The notes below the pieces were generated by a model that ran no database searches, was not told where the DNA came from, and saw only the letters and a program-made list of their open reading frames with translations. Positions 1-5,646 of a stretch of DNA of 6,423 nucleotides are shown in pieces. The translations under genes and the position numbers were made by a program. The stretch is taken from contig JBJOGJ010000223.1 of assembly GCA_046048295.1 (NCBI GenBank), positions 1 through 6,423 of the forward strand, read 5' to 3'. Within the stretch, counting starts at the first letter, position 1. The number at the start of each line of letters is the position of its first letter. Source of the DNA: CBDCWA01 sp046048295. GTDB lineage: Bacteria > Pseudomonadota > Alphaproteobacteria > Rhizobiales > Hyphomicrobiaceae.

Positions 1-2
1 GC

Positions 3-608
3 TCCGACACTGAGAGCCGGATCAAGCACAACTTCGGCATGGCCATGCCGGATGGCTACCGCAAGGCGGTGCGTCTGATGAAGATGGCGGACAAGTTCGG
101 TGCGCCGATCATCACATTCGTGGATACAGCCGGTGCCTACCCGGGCATCGGTGCCGAAGAGCGCGGACAGGCCGAGGCGATCGCACGCTCGACGGAGTGT
201 TGCCTGCAGGTCGGTGTGCCGCTCATTTCGGTAATCGTCGGGGAGGGCGGCTCGGGCGGAGCAGTCGCAATCGCGACAGCGAACAAGATCCTGATGCTGG
301 AGCATGCGATATACAGTGTGATTTCGCCGGAAGGTGCGGCGTCAATCATCTGGCGCGATTCCGAAAAGAAGGAAGAAGCGGCGACGGCACTGAAGATCAC
401 GGCGCAGGACCTCGAGAAACTCGGTGTGATCGATGGCATCATTCCGGAGCCGATCGGCGGCGCCCATCGAGAGCCGGACGTGACGATCGCTGCCACGGGC
501 AAGGCGATCGCCGGAGCGTTGCGCGAGTTCGAAGGCATGAGTGCCGAGGAGTTGCGTGAACACAGGCACCAGCGCTTCCTGCGTATCGGCCGCGAGAAGG
601 CAGCCTAG
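3..608 (+). CDS. accA: Acetyl-CoA carboxylase carboxyltransferase subunit alpha (3' part)
   Basis: This is the alpha subunit of the acetyl-CoA carboxylase carboxyltransferase. With AccD it moves the carboxyl group from carboxybiotin on AccB to acetyl-CoA, giving malonyl-CoA, the committed step of cytosolic fatty-acid synthesis. The reading frame is already open at base 3 and gives 201 residues to the TAG at 606-608. AccA is usually about 315-320 residues, so roughly the C-terminal two thirds are present and the true start lies left of the window. Recognisable AccA blocks are SRIKHNFGMA at the left edge, VDTAGAYPGIGAEERGQAEAIA, the glycine-rich GEGGSGGA (the crotonase-fold oxyanion/CoA region), and YSVISPEGAASIIWRD, which is split here only for length. 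The methionine at base 39 is internal, not a start. The next + strand gene lies 257 bases downstream, so accA probably ends its own transcription unit, although no strong terminator is visible. Identity is very secure. Confidence 0.97.
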   Translation, partial: SDTESRIKHNFGMAMPDGYRKAVRLMKMADKFGAPIITFVDTAGAYPGIGAEERGQAEAIARSTECCLQVGVPLISVIVGEGGSGGAVAIATANKILMLEHAIYSVISPEGAASIIWRDSEKKEEAATALKITAQDLEKLGVIDGIIPEPIGGAHREPDVTIAATGKAIAGALREFEGMSAEELREHRHQRFLRIGREKAA

Positions 609-760
609 GCGGGTGTTGCAGCGGGTCATTGCAGCGTCAAGAGCGCGGCGGTCGACGATACTGAGCGGCGTTCGCCGAACAGTGTTGCCTGCGGGCCTTA
701 TCACTTGAAAATCAATATCTTCGGTCAACGGAACGCCGCAATTCCAGTGTCTGAAGCCAA

Positions 761-790
761 TTGACAGCCGCAAGAAGCCACGGCCACATA
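761..790 (+). promoter_or_regulatory. Possible sigma-70-type promoter ahead of the first L,D-transpeptidase-like gene
   Basis: The accA to L,D-transpeptidase spacer (609-865) holds a perfect -35-like hexamer TTGACA at 761-766. The best -10 candidate is CACATA at 785-790, 18 bases away, which is a poor match to TATAAT. Alphaproteobacterial promoters tolerate weak -10 boxes, so this is plausible but unproven. It would give a leader of about 70 bases before the ATG at 866. Elsewhere in the spacer there is only a short inverted repeat (CGGCG/CGCCG, 666-677) without a T tract, and nothing else was recognised. Confidence 0.3.
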
Positions 791-865
791 GGCAGGCTGA
801 TTCGTGCGGATATGTAATGCGTGCATTTTTCGCTAGCTCGAGACGCTGGGGCAGGGACAGGGCGC

Positions 866-1783
866 ATGATTGGGGCGGAGCGGAGCAGGGAGTATGAAAG
901 CGGGCGGCGTCGCGGTGCGCTGTTTTTCGCTTTTGCATTCGTCGCACTCACTGCCGCTGCATGCGCGAAGCTGGAGCTCCCGGCGCATCTGAAGCCGCTG
1001 CCGGAGCAGACAGTGATGCAGCTCGGCAAGCTCAAGATGACCGCGGCCGACCCGATTTTCGTGCGAATATTCAAGGAAGAGTCGGAATTGGAAGTGTGGA
1101 AGCAGCGGTCGGACGGCCACTTCTACCATTTCAAGACCTATCCGATCTGCAACTGGTCGGGAACTCTGGGACCGAAGATCAAGCAGGGGGACAAGCAGTC
1201 GCCCGAGGGCTTCTATCAGGTCAAGCAGACCCAGATGAACCCGAACTCCAGTTTCCATCTGGCTTTCAACATCGGCTTTCCAAATCAATTCGACCGGGCA
1301 AACCGGCGGACCGGCGACTTCCTGATGGTGCATGGCAAATGCCGGTCGGCCGGCTGCTATGCGATGACCGATGCGTTGATGGAGGAGATTTACGCGCTCG
1401 CACGCGAGTCTTTCATCGGCGGCCAGTCGGAATTCAGCGTGCACGCGTTCCCGTTCAGGATGACTGACGCCAACATGGCCCGCCACATGCACAGCCCGCA
1501 CATCAAGTTCTGGCAGACGCTCAAGGAAGGGTACGACTACTTCGAGATCACGCGGAAGCTGCCGGAAATCGCGATCTGCGAACGCCGTTACGTGGTGAAT
1601 GTCGCATGGCCAGGGGGCAAGCGGCGCAACATCGATTCACGGGGAAGCTGCCCGCGCTTCGACAAGCCCGAAATCGTGGCTTTCAAAGGGGATATCGGCC
1701 AACCGGCGGCGGTGGGCGTGGGGCTCACCACGGGCGGTCTGCCCACGGCGACACAGCCGGGGCTGGTCGGAAGCGTCAATTAA
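866..1783 (+). CDS. YafK-type L,D-transpeptidase (YkuD domain), paralog 1, exported
   Basis: This is a murein L,D-transpeptidase-family protein (YkuD fold, YafK/COG3034 subgroup), probably periplasmic or lipid-anchored. From the ATG at 866 it has 305 residues. A basic N-terminus (RRR at 14-16) leads into a hydrophobic segment (18-32) ending AAAC, then Cys33. This could be a weak lipobox (Ala rather than Leu/Val at -3) or an ordinary signal-peptidase I site. The catalytic domain spans about residues 60-250: PIFVRIFKEES from 63, TYPICNWSGTLGPK, His156-Gly157, SAGCYAMTD with the presumed nucleophile Cys164, and HAFPF at 193-197. Family members make or break L,D bonds at meso-diaminopimelate; E. 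coli YafK (DpaA) releases Braun lipoprotein from peptidoglycan. The substrate here is unknown. The frame also opens at a GTG at 821, but the ATG at 866 is preferred because it follows purine-rich AGGGACAGGG and keeps a sensible signal peptide. A paralog follows directly. Confidence 0.88.
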   Translation: MIGAERSREYESGRRRGALFFAFAFVALTAAACAKLELPAHLKPLPEQTVMQLGKLKMTAADPIFVRIFKEESELEVWKQRSDGHFYHFKTYPICNWSGTLGPKIKQGDKQSPEGFYQVKQTQMNPNSSFHLAFNIGFPNQFDRANRRTGDFLMVHGKCRSAGCYAMTDALMEEIYALARESFIGGQSEFSVHAFPFRMTDANMARHMHSPHIKFWQTLKEGYDYFEITRKLPEIAICERRYVVNVAWPGGKRRNIDSRGSCPRFDKPEIVAFKGDIGQPAAVGVGLTTGGLPTATQPGLVGSVN

Positions 1784-1802
1784 CACCTGCGTGTCGCATT
1801 TC

Positions 1803-1811
1803 TGCTAGAGT
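1803..1811 (+). promoter_or_regulatory. Possible extended -10 element between the two L,D-transpeptidase-like genes
   Basis: TGCTAGAGT at 1803-1811 resembles an extended -10 box (TGN followed by TAGAGT). No good -35 lies at the right distance; TTAACA at 1780-1785 is 20 bases upstream. If used, transcription would start near 1818 and the second paralog could be expressed separately from the first. The two genes are only 100 bases apart on the same strand, so read-through is equally possible. Low confidence. Confidence 0.25.
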
Positions 1812-1883
1812 GATTGGGCCGCGCACATACGACGTGTGCATGCAAGGCATGAATTGAGGGAACGCGGTACACCCAAGCCGACC

Positions 1884-2861
1884 ATGAAAGTGATGTGGCA
1901 TATCGTTTTCGGGCTCGCTCTCGGCCTGGGTCTGCTGGCAGCAAATGCGGCTACCGTCAATTCCGCCCAGGCGGTCGAGATCGTGCTGAACGATGTTGCT
2001 CCCGATCGCATCGAACGGCAGCGCGGCCATGCGGCGGGGCGACTCGAGCTTCCAAACCAGCCGGCTGGAGAAGACCTCGATGCGAGACTCGAGGCGAAAG
2101 GCTTGAAACTCGGTGCGCCGATATTCATTCGCATCTTCAAGAAGGAGAGCGAAGCCGAGGTGTGGATGAAGAAGGGCGAGAGGTTCGTTCTCTTCGCGAC
2201 CTACCCGATCTGCCATTGGTCGGGGACGCTCGGTCCGAAGCTCGAGGAAGGGGACCGGCAGAATCCCGAAGGCCTCTACTCGGTGACGCGGCGGCAGCTG
2301 CATCGGAGCGGGCGCTGGCCACGCTCCTTGAACATCGGATTTCCGAACGCCTTCGATCGCACGCTGAAACGGACCGGATCGTACATCCTCATACATGGAG
2401 GGTGCACGTCGGTCGGCTGCTATGCAATGACCGACGAGGCCGTGCGCGAGATCTACCTGCTGGCAAACCGGGCGCTTGCAGCCGGGCAGCCGGAGATCTA
2501 CGTGCATGCGTTTCCGTTCCACCTCACGAATTCGCGGCTTGCCGGTTATGCATCCCACCAGTGGTACGGCTTCTGGGGCAACCTGAAGCAAGCTTACGAT
2601 GCGTTTGCCGAGACGCGCGTGCCGCCGAAGGTTGCGGTCTGCAAGGATCGCTATGTGGTCGAGGCGGTGGCGAAATACGAACAATCGGCCGTGCGGGCAG
2701 TACGCCAGCGTGGCCGGCGACAGGGGCGCAAGCGGTTGGCGAGTTTCCCGCCGGCGCGCTGTGAGATCGAAAGCGTGGCTGTCGCGATGCCGGAACTGCC
2801 GGCCCGACCACCTGCAGAGCGCGCCTCTGGCAAACTGGCGAGGCCGCTCGAGACGCCATAG
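1884..2861 (+). CDS. YafK-type L,D-transpeptidase (YkuD domain), paralog 2, exported
   Basis: This is a second YkuD/YafK-family protein, 325 residues from the ATG at 1884. Residues 1-30 form a clear signal peptide: a short basic start, a hydrophobic core (FGLALGLGLLAA) and a likely signal-peptidase I site at AQA before VE. A variable linker (about 31-75) follows, then the catalytic domain: PIFIRIFKKES from 79, TYPICHWSGTLGPK, His171-Gly172, SVGCYAMTD with presumed nucleophile Cys179, and HAFPF at 208-212. It aligns along its whole core with the upstream gene, with about half the residues identical by eye, so the pair is an old tandem duplication. The tail after about residue 270 is rich in Arg and Pro and is not shared with paralog 1. 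It might contact peptidoglycan or lipopolysaccharide, but that is inference. The frame also opens at a GTG at 1836; the ATG is preferred because the extra residues would precede the signal peptide. No strong ribosome-binding site is seen for either start. The substrate is unknown. Confidence 0.88.
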   Translation: MKVMWHIVFGLALGLGLLAANAATVNSAQAVEIVLNDVAPDRIERQRGHAAGRLELPNQPAGEDLDARLEAKGLKLGAPIFIRIFKKESEAEVWMKKGERFVLFATYPICHWSGTLGPKLEEGDRQNPEGLYSVTRRQLHRSGRWPRSLNIGFPNAFDRTLKRTGSYILIHGGCTSVGCYAMTDEAVREIYLLANRALAAGQPEIYVHAFPFHLTNSRLAGYASHQWYGFWGNLKQAYDAFAETRVPPKVAVCKDRYVVEAVAKYEQSAVRAVRQRGRRQGRKRLASFPPARCEIESVAVAMPELPARPPAERASGKLARPLETP

Positions 2862-2873
2862 TTTTCTTAACCT

Positions 2874-2899
2874 GGGCGGCTAACGCCCGAGGCCGGGCG
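2874..2899. repeat. Two overlapping inverted repeats in the convergent intergenic junction
   Basis: Between the convergent stops at 2861 (+) and 2921 (-) two hairpins share bases: GGCG-type arms 2874-2878/2884-2888 (GGGCG/CGCCC, 5-base loop) and 2884-2889/2894-2899 (CGCCCG/CGGGCG, loop AGGC). Only one can form at a time. They could act as a bidirectional terminator, but neither strand has a T run after the stem; the TTTTCTT at 2862-2868 lies before the hairpins on the + strand. Terminator function is therefore uncertain. Confidence 0.35.
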
Positions 2900-2920
2900 C
2901 AGTGCTGATGGTGGGCAGCC

Positions 2921-3418
2921 TCAGTTCTCGTCTTCCGGCAGGCGGGGGAGCGGGGTCAGCGGGATGCCCTCATCCAGCAGTTCCTTGGCTTCCGTGATGC
3001 TGGCTTCGCCATAGATGCTACGCTCTTCGGCTTCCTCGTGATGGATACGCCGCGCTTCCTCGGCAAAGCGAGGGCCGACATATTCGGCTTCCGCTTCGAC
3101 CTTCTTGCGGAAGCGGCGTACAGCGGCGAGGAATTCAGCCGTGGCCTCCGGCGAGAGGGCTGGCTGAGGCACACCCGCAGGTGGCGATGACACGGCAGAC
3201 AGTGGTTCAGGATCGGAGACCGCCGGCACCGTTGGCCTGCGTCGTCGTTCCGGGGAGGTCACAACGCTCGGCGCCATGAGCGCTTTCGAGATCTTCTTGG
3301 AGCTGCAGGTCGGGCAGCGGACAAGGCCGCGCTTCCTCTGGCGGTCGTAGTCGTCGCTATTGCGGAACCAGCCCTCGAATTCGTGCTCTTCCTTGCAAAT
3401 GAGACTGTAGCGGATCAT
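2921..3418 (-). CDS. DUF1178 family protein (zinc-ribbon-like N-terminus)
   Basis: This is a conserved protein of unknown function, 165 residues, of the DUF1178 family that is common in alphaproteobacteria. The N-terminus reads MIRYSLIC...HEFEGWF, and the residues Cys8, His12, Cys35 and Cys38 (CPTC) are spaced like a small zinc ribbon. KALMAPSV follows, then a proline- and serine-rich variable linker (about 50-95). The conserved C-terminal block includes VGPRFAEEARRIHHEEAEER, IYGEAS and a short acidic end LPEDEN. No signal peptide or membrane segment is seen, so it should be cytoplasmic. Its ATG overlaps the stop of the upstream amidase gene by four bases (ATGA at 3418-3415), which points to translational coupling and a shared mRNA. 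Family assignment is firm; zinc binding is inferred from the cysteine/histidine spacing, and the function is not known. Confidence 0.92.
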   Translation of the reverse strand: MIRYSLICKEEHEFEGWFRNSDDYDRQRKRGLVRCPTCSSKKISKALMAPSVVTSPERRRRPTVPAVSDPEPLSAVSSPPAGVPQPALSPEATAEFLAAVRRFRKKVEAEAEYVGPRFAEEARRIHHEEAEERSIYGEASITEAKELLDEGIPLTPLPRLPEDEN

Positions 3419-4278
3419 GCCGGCTTCCGGTCCCTCGCATGGTCGGCCACGTCGACTTCGAAGGTGCGGTCATGGGTCAGGGACGGGACCCGGGTGCGGG
3501 CCTCATCGAGGATCGCAAGGTCGATGTCAGCGCAGAGAATGCCGGGCTCGTCGTCGTTGCGTTCGGCGATCACATCGCCCCACGGAGATATGACGAGGCT
3601 GTGGCCGAACGTGCTGCGCCCGTTCTCGTGTGCGCCGCCCTGGGCGGCAGCAAAAACAAAGCACTGGGCCTCGATGGCCCGGGCCCTGAGCAGTGTGTGC
3701 CAGTGCGCAAGGCCAGTCGGAACCGTGAATGCAGCGGGGACGGCGATGAACCTGGCGCCAGCCTTGGCAAGTGCGCGATAGAGATAGGGGAAGCGGAGAT
3801 CGTAACAGATGGTCATGCCAAGGCCGCCCCAGGGCAGGCGCGCAACGACACCCCTGGTGCCTGGTTCGTAGTAGCGGCTCTCGCGGTAGGATTCACCGCC
3901 GGGGAGATCGACGTCGAACATGTGGATCTTGTCGTACCAGGCGGCAAGGCGGCCATCTGGGCTAAAGAGCAGGCTGCGGTTGGCGGTCTTGTCGCTTTGC
4001 GGCAGGCGGACGACGATCGATCCGATATGCAACCAGATACCGAGCTCGGCGGCCAGTGCGGAAAAACGTGCTACGACAGAGCTTCCTTCCTGCAGTTCCG
4101 TGCGCTCGAGCAGGGCCTTGCGGTCGAGTTCCATGATGTTGGTCGTCTCGGGCGTCTGGACGTAACTTGCGCCCGCTCCGGCAGCCTCGCGCACCAGCGC
4201 CTCTGCGCTGGCGAGGTTCTGTCCGGGCTCGCGGCCGGAGCGCATCTGTATCAATGCCGCCTTGAAACGATCTGCCAC
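3415..4278 (-). CDS. Carbon-nitrogen hydrolase, Nit1-type (probable deaminated glutathione amidase)
   Basis: This is a 287-residue nitrilase-superfamily amidase, the usual length for single-domain Nit proteins. The catalytic triad is visible: Glu44 (TPETTN), Lys117 (DKIHMFDVDL) and nucleophile Cys158 (TICYDLRFP). The DKIHMFDVD block, the YRES segment and the LRARAIE stretch are typical of the Nit1 branch. Nit1 and E. coli YbeM hydrolyse deaminated glutathione, a toxic side product made when transaminases act on glutathione; that specificity is inferred here, and omega-amidase (Nit2) activity is the main alternative. The start is a GTG at 4278-4276 with a strong ribosome-binding site AGGGGA (4289-4284) five bases away. 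It lies 29 bases after grxC and overlaps the DUF1178 start by four bases, so it is the middle gene of a probable operon. The glutaredoxin neighbour fits a role in glutathione upkeep. No signal peptide, so cytoplasmic. Confidence 0.93.
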   Translation of the reverse strand: MADRFKAALIQMRSGREPGQNLASAEALVREAAGAGASYVQTPETTNIMELDRKALLERTELQEGSSVVARFSALAAELGIWLHIGSIVVRLPQSDKTANRSLLFSPDGRLAAWYDKIHMFDVDLPGGESYRESRYYEPGTRGVVARLPWGGLGMTICYDLRFPYLYRALAKAGARFIAVPAAFTVPTGLAHWHTLLRARAIEAQCFVFAAAQGGAHENGRSTFGHSLVISPWGDVIAERNDDEPGILCADIDLAILDEARTRVPSLTHDRTFEVDVADHARDRKPA

Positions 4279-4307
4279 CTTGGTCCCCTATTCCATCGTC
4301 GCCGTGG

Positions 4308-4565
4308 TCAGGCGGCAAGCAACCGGTCGAGCTCGCCCTTGCGGTCGAGTTCGTACAGGTCGTCGCAGCCGCCGACATGACGTTCGCCGATCCAAATCTG
4401 CGGCACGGTATACTGGCCGCCTGCCTTCTCGGTCATCTCAGCGCGGAGATCAGGCCGCCGAGAGACGTCGATCTCGGTGTATTGCGCACCCTTGCGTTGC
4501 AGCAGTGACTTGGCCATGTGGCAGTAAGGGCACATGGAAGTGCTATAGATGACAATCTCAGCCAT
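4308..4565 (-). CDS. grxC: Glutaredoxin 3
   Basis: This is an 85-residue classical dithiol glutaredoxin, a cytoplasmic thiol-disulfide oxidoreductase. It reduces protein disulfides and glutathione mixed disulfides and is itself re-reduced by glutathione. The active site CPYC occupies residues 12-15 after the first beta strand (IVIYSTSM). The cis-proline motif TVP is at 53-55, and the glutathione-binding GGCDD is at 65-69, all at the expected places. Length and motifs match the GrxC/GrxA-like group rather than the monothiol CGFS type. The start at 4565 is supported by the full conserved N-terminus; the upstream region has only a modest ribosome-binding site (CGGA about 10 bases away). It is the first gene of the probable grxC / amidase / DUF1178 unit and lies 159 bases after comF, with a hairpin-rich leader between them. 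Confidence 0.96.
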   Translation of the reverse strand: MAEIVIYSTSMCPYCHMAKSLLQRKGAQYTEIDVSRRPDLRAEMTEKAGGQYTVPQIWIGERHVGGCDDLYELDRKGELDRLLAA

Positions 4566-4585
4566 TGCGCAGATATCCGAGAAAA

Positions 4586-4622
4586 GGCTTCAAAGCCATG
4601 AAGTTAGCCGGTGCTTTCCGGC
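4586..4622 (-). other. Structured leader upstream of grxC (two hairpins, one followed by a T tract)
   Basis: Read on the - strand, a GCCGG/CCGGC hairpin with a 6-base loop (4622-4607) is followed by GGCTT/AAGCC with a 2-base loop (4597-4586) and then TTTT (4585-4582). The second element resembles a very small intrinsic terminator placed about 20 bases ahead of the grxC start. It could end comF transcripts, attenuate grxC, or be chance. The stems are only 5 base pairs, so the confidence is low. Confidence 0.3.
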
Positions 4623-4642
4623 GCTTGCCAGACATCGGCTAG

Positions 4643-4670
4643 ATATAGATTGTCACAGTCGGAAATTCCA
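4643..4670 (-). promoter_or_regulatory. Possible promoter for the grxC / amidase / DUF1178 unit
   Basis: On the - strand CTATAT (4648-4643) is a good alphaproteobacterial -10 box, with TGGAAT (4670-4665) 16 bases upstream as a weak -35 (three of six matches to TTGACA). Transcription would start near 4636, leaving a leader of about 70 bases that contains both hairpins described at 4586-4622. The 159-base gap between comF and grxC makes a separate promoter reasonable. Confidence 0.35.
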
Positions 4671-4724
4671 GCCGGGATTGATATGCCTGGATGTGGCGGC
4701 ATGGAAACGGAGCGTAGCCGTCCG

Positions 4725-5528
4725 TCAAAGATCGAAATCGAGGTCATGCACGACCATGGCGAGGGCGAGGACGTCGACACGACTGGCGCCGGCGCGCTTT
4801 AGGGCGCGGGCGCAGGCACCTGCCGTCGAACCGGTCGTGATGACATCGTCGACAAGGACGACATGCCGGCCGGCGACCCGTGCCTTCTTCATGTGGTCGA
4901 CGACAAAGGCACCGGATGTGTTCCGCCGCCGCTGAGCGTTGGTGAGGCCGACCTGGCTCCGGGTATTGCGTGTCCGGCGCAGCAGGCCCGGCTCGAAGCG
5001 AATGCACGCCGCACGGCTGATGTCGCCGGCGAGAATAGCGGCCTGATTGAATTTGCGCGTCAGCAGACGCCAGCGGTGCAATGGGACCGGCACGATGAGG
5101 TCGGCGTCCGCGAGCAGCTCACTGCCGACGGTGACGAGCCAGCGGACGAACAACTGCCGGGATTCGTGGCGATCCGCGTATTTGAAGCCGTGAATGAGAC
5201 GTGCCATGACGTCGCCGTAAGCGGCGACGGCGCGCGCGCGGTCGAAATCGGGGGGGGCGGCGAGGGCAGCGGCGGATACTGTCCGGCCGCCAGGATCGAA
5301 GGGAAGAGGCAGGCCGAGCACGTCGCAGACAGGTGGGCGGATGAAACTGATCCGGCTCCAACAGGTTCCACAGAGGACGTTGTGGTCGACGAGGAGGCGC
5401 TGGCAGGAAAGGCAGACCGGTGGCATGACGATATCCGAAAGGGCGCGGGCGCCGCGTCCAATCAGTGCGCCAGCGGCGCGCAGCCCAAAGCGCCGGTCGT
5501 GTGCGGGCGCCTCGCTGTCGTCGCTCAT
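4725..5528 (-). CDS. comF: ComF family phosphoribosyltransferase-like protein
   Basis: This is a ComF/GntX-family protein of 267 residues. ComF helps DNA uptake in naturally competent bacteria, and E. coli GntX is related; in most alphaproteobacteria the role is untested. An N-terminal zinc-ribbon-like region has paired cysteines Cys39/Cys42 (CLSC) and Cys53/Cys56 (CGTC). The phosphoribosyltransferase-fold domain follows, with YGDVMARLIHGFKY, VPVPLHRWRLLTRKFNQA, a QVGLTNAQRRRN segment and the PRPP-loop motif VVLVDDVITTGST (about 223-235). The ATG at 5528 is chosen because GAGG lies 6-9 bases upstream. The frame stays open to 5666, but that extension is not conserved-looking and would run into the divergent gene at 5647. 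A tract of eight C residues on the coding strand (5257-5250) sits in an Ala-Ala-Pro-Pro stretch. The stop is followed by a weak hairpin (4707-4725) that might help termination. Confidence 0.92.
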   Translation of the reverse strand: MSDDSEAPAHDRRFGLRAAGALIGRGARALSDIVMPPVCLSCQRLLVDHNVLCGTCWSRISFIRPPVCDVLGLPLPFDPGGRTVSAAALAAPPDFDRARAVAAYGDVMARLIHGFKYADRHESRQLFVRWLVTVGSELLADADLIVPVPLHRWRLLTRKFNQAAILAGDISRAACIRFEPGLLRRTRNTRSQVGLTNAQRRRNTSGAFVVDHMKKARVAGRHVVLVDDVITTGSTAGACARALKRAGASRVDVLALAMVVHDLDFDL

Positions 5529-5646
5529 GTGTGCCTCGTCGCTTGTCCATATCGAGCGGCGGACATGATCGACGGCAGCGGCGCAATGGGGGACAAGGTA
5601 GTCACCCAGGTTGTGGAGCCGGGCAGGGAGCAGCGGTGAAAGGGCG

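Noticed and set aside
894..992. ATG at 894 preceded by AGGGAG, which looks like a better start than 866
   Set aside because: It is in a different frame and reaches a stop after about 30 codons; the product shows no features. It may still compete for ribosomes but does not encode the L,D-transpeptidase-like protein.
833..1501. - strand open frame (222 codons) opposite the first L,D-transpeptidase-like gene
   Set aside because: Same reason: antisense to a gene with clear YkuD motifs, with no recognisable motif of its own.
1776..2684. Long - strand open frame (302 codons) opposite the second L,D-transpeptidase-like gene
   Set aside because: The + strand frame has a signal peptide and catalytic motifs; the - strand product is Arg/Pro-rich with no family features, a typical GC-bias artefact.
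3439..4380. Long + strand open frame (313 codons) opposite the amidase gene and part of grxC
   Set aside because: It is the antisense shadow of a clearly conserved gene; in GC-rich DNA the opposite strand often stays open. The translation shows no recognisable domain.
4863..5639. + strand open frame (258 codons) opposite comF
   Set aside because: Antisense of comF, which carries the paired cysteines and the PRPP-loop motif; the + frame has no domain signature.
5529..5646. Divergent promoters between comF and the NDUFAF5-like gene
   Set aside because: Several TTGTCC/GGACAA-like elements exist (an inverted repeat CTTGTCC 5542-5548 / GGACAAG 5591-5597), but none has an acceptable -10 partner, so no promoter is called.
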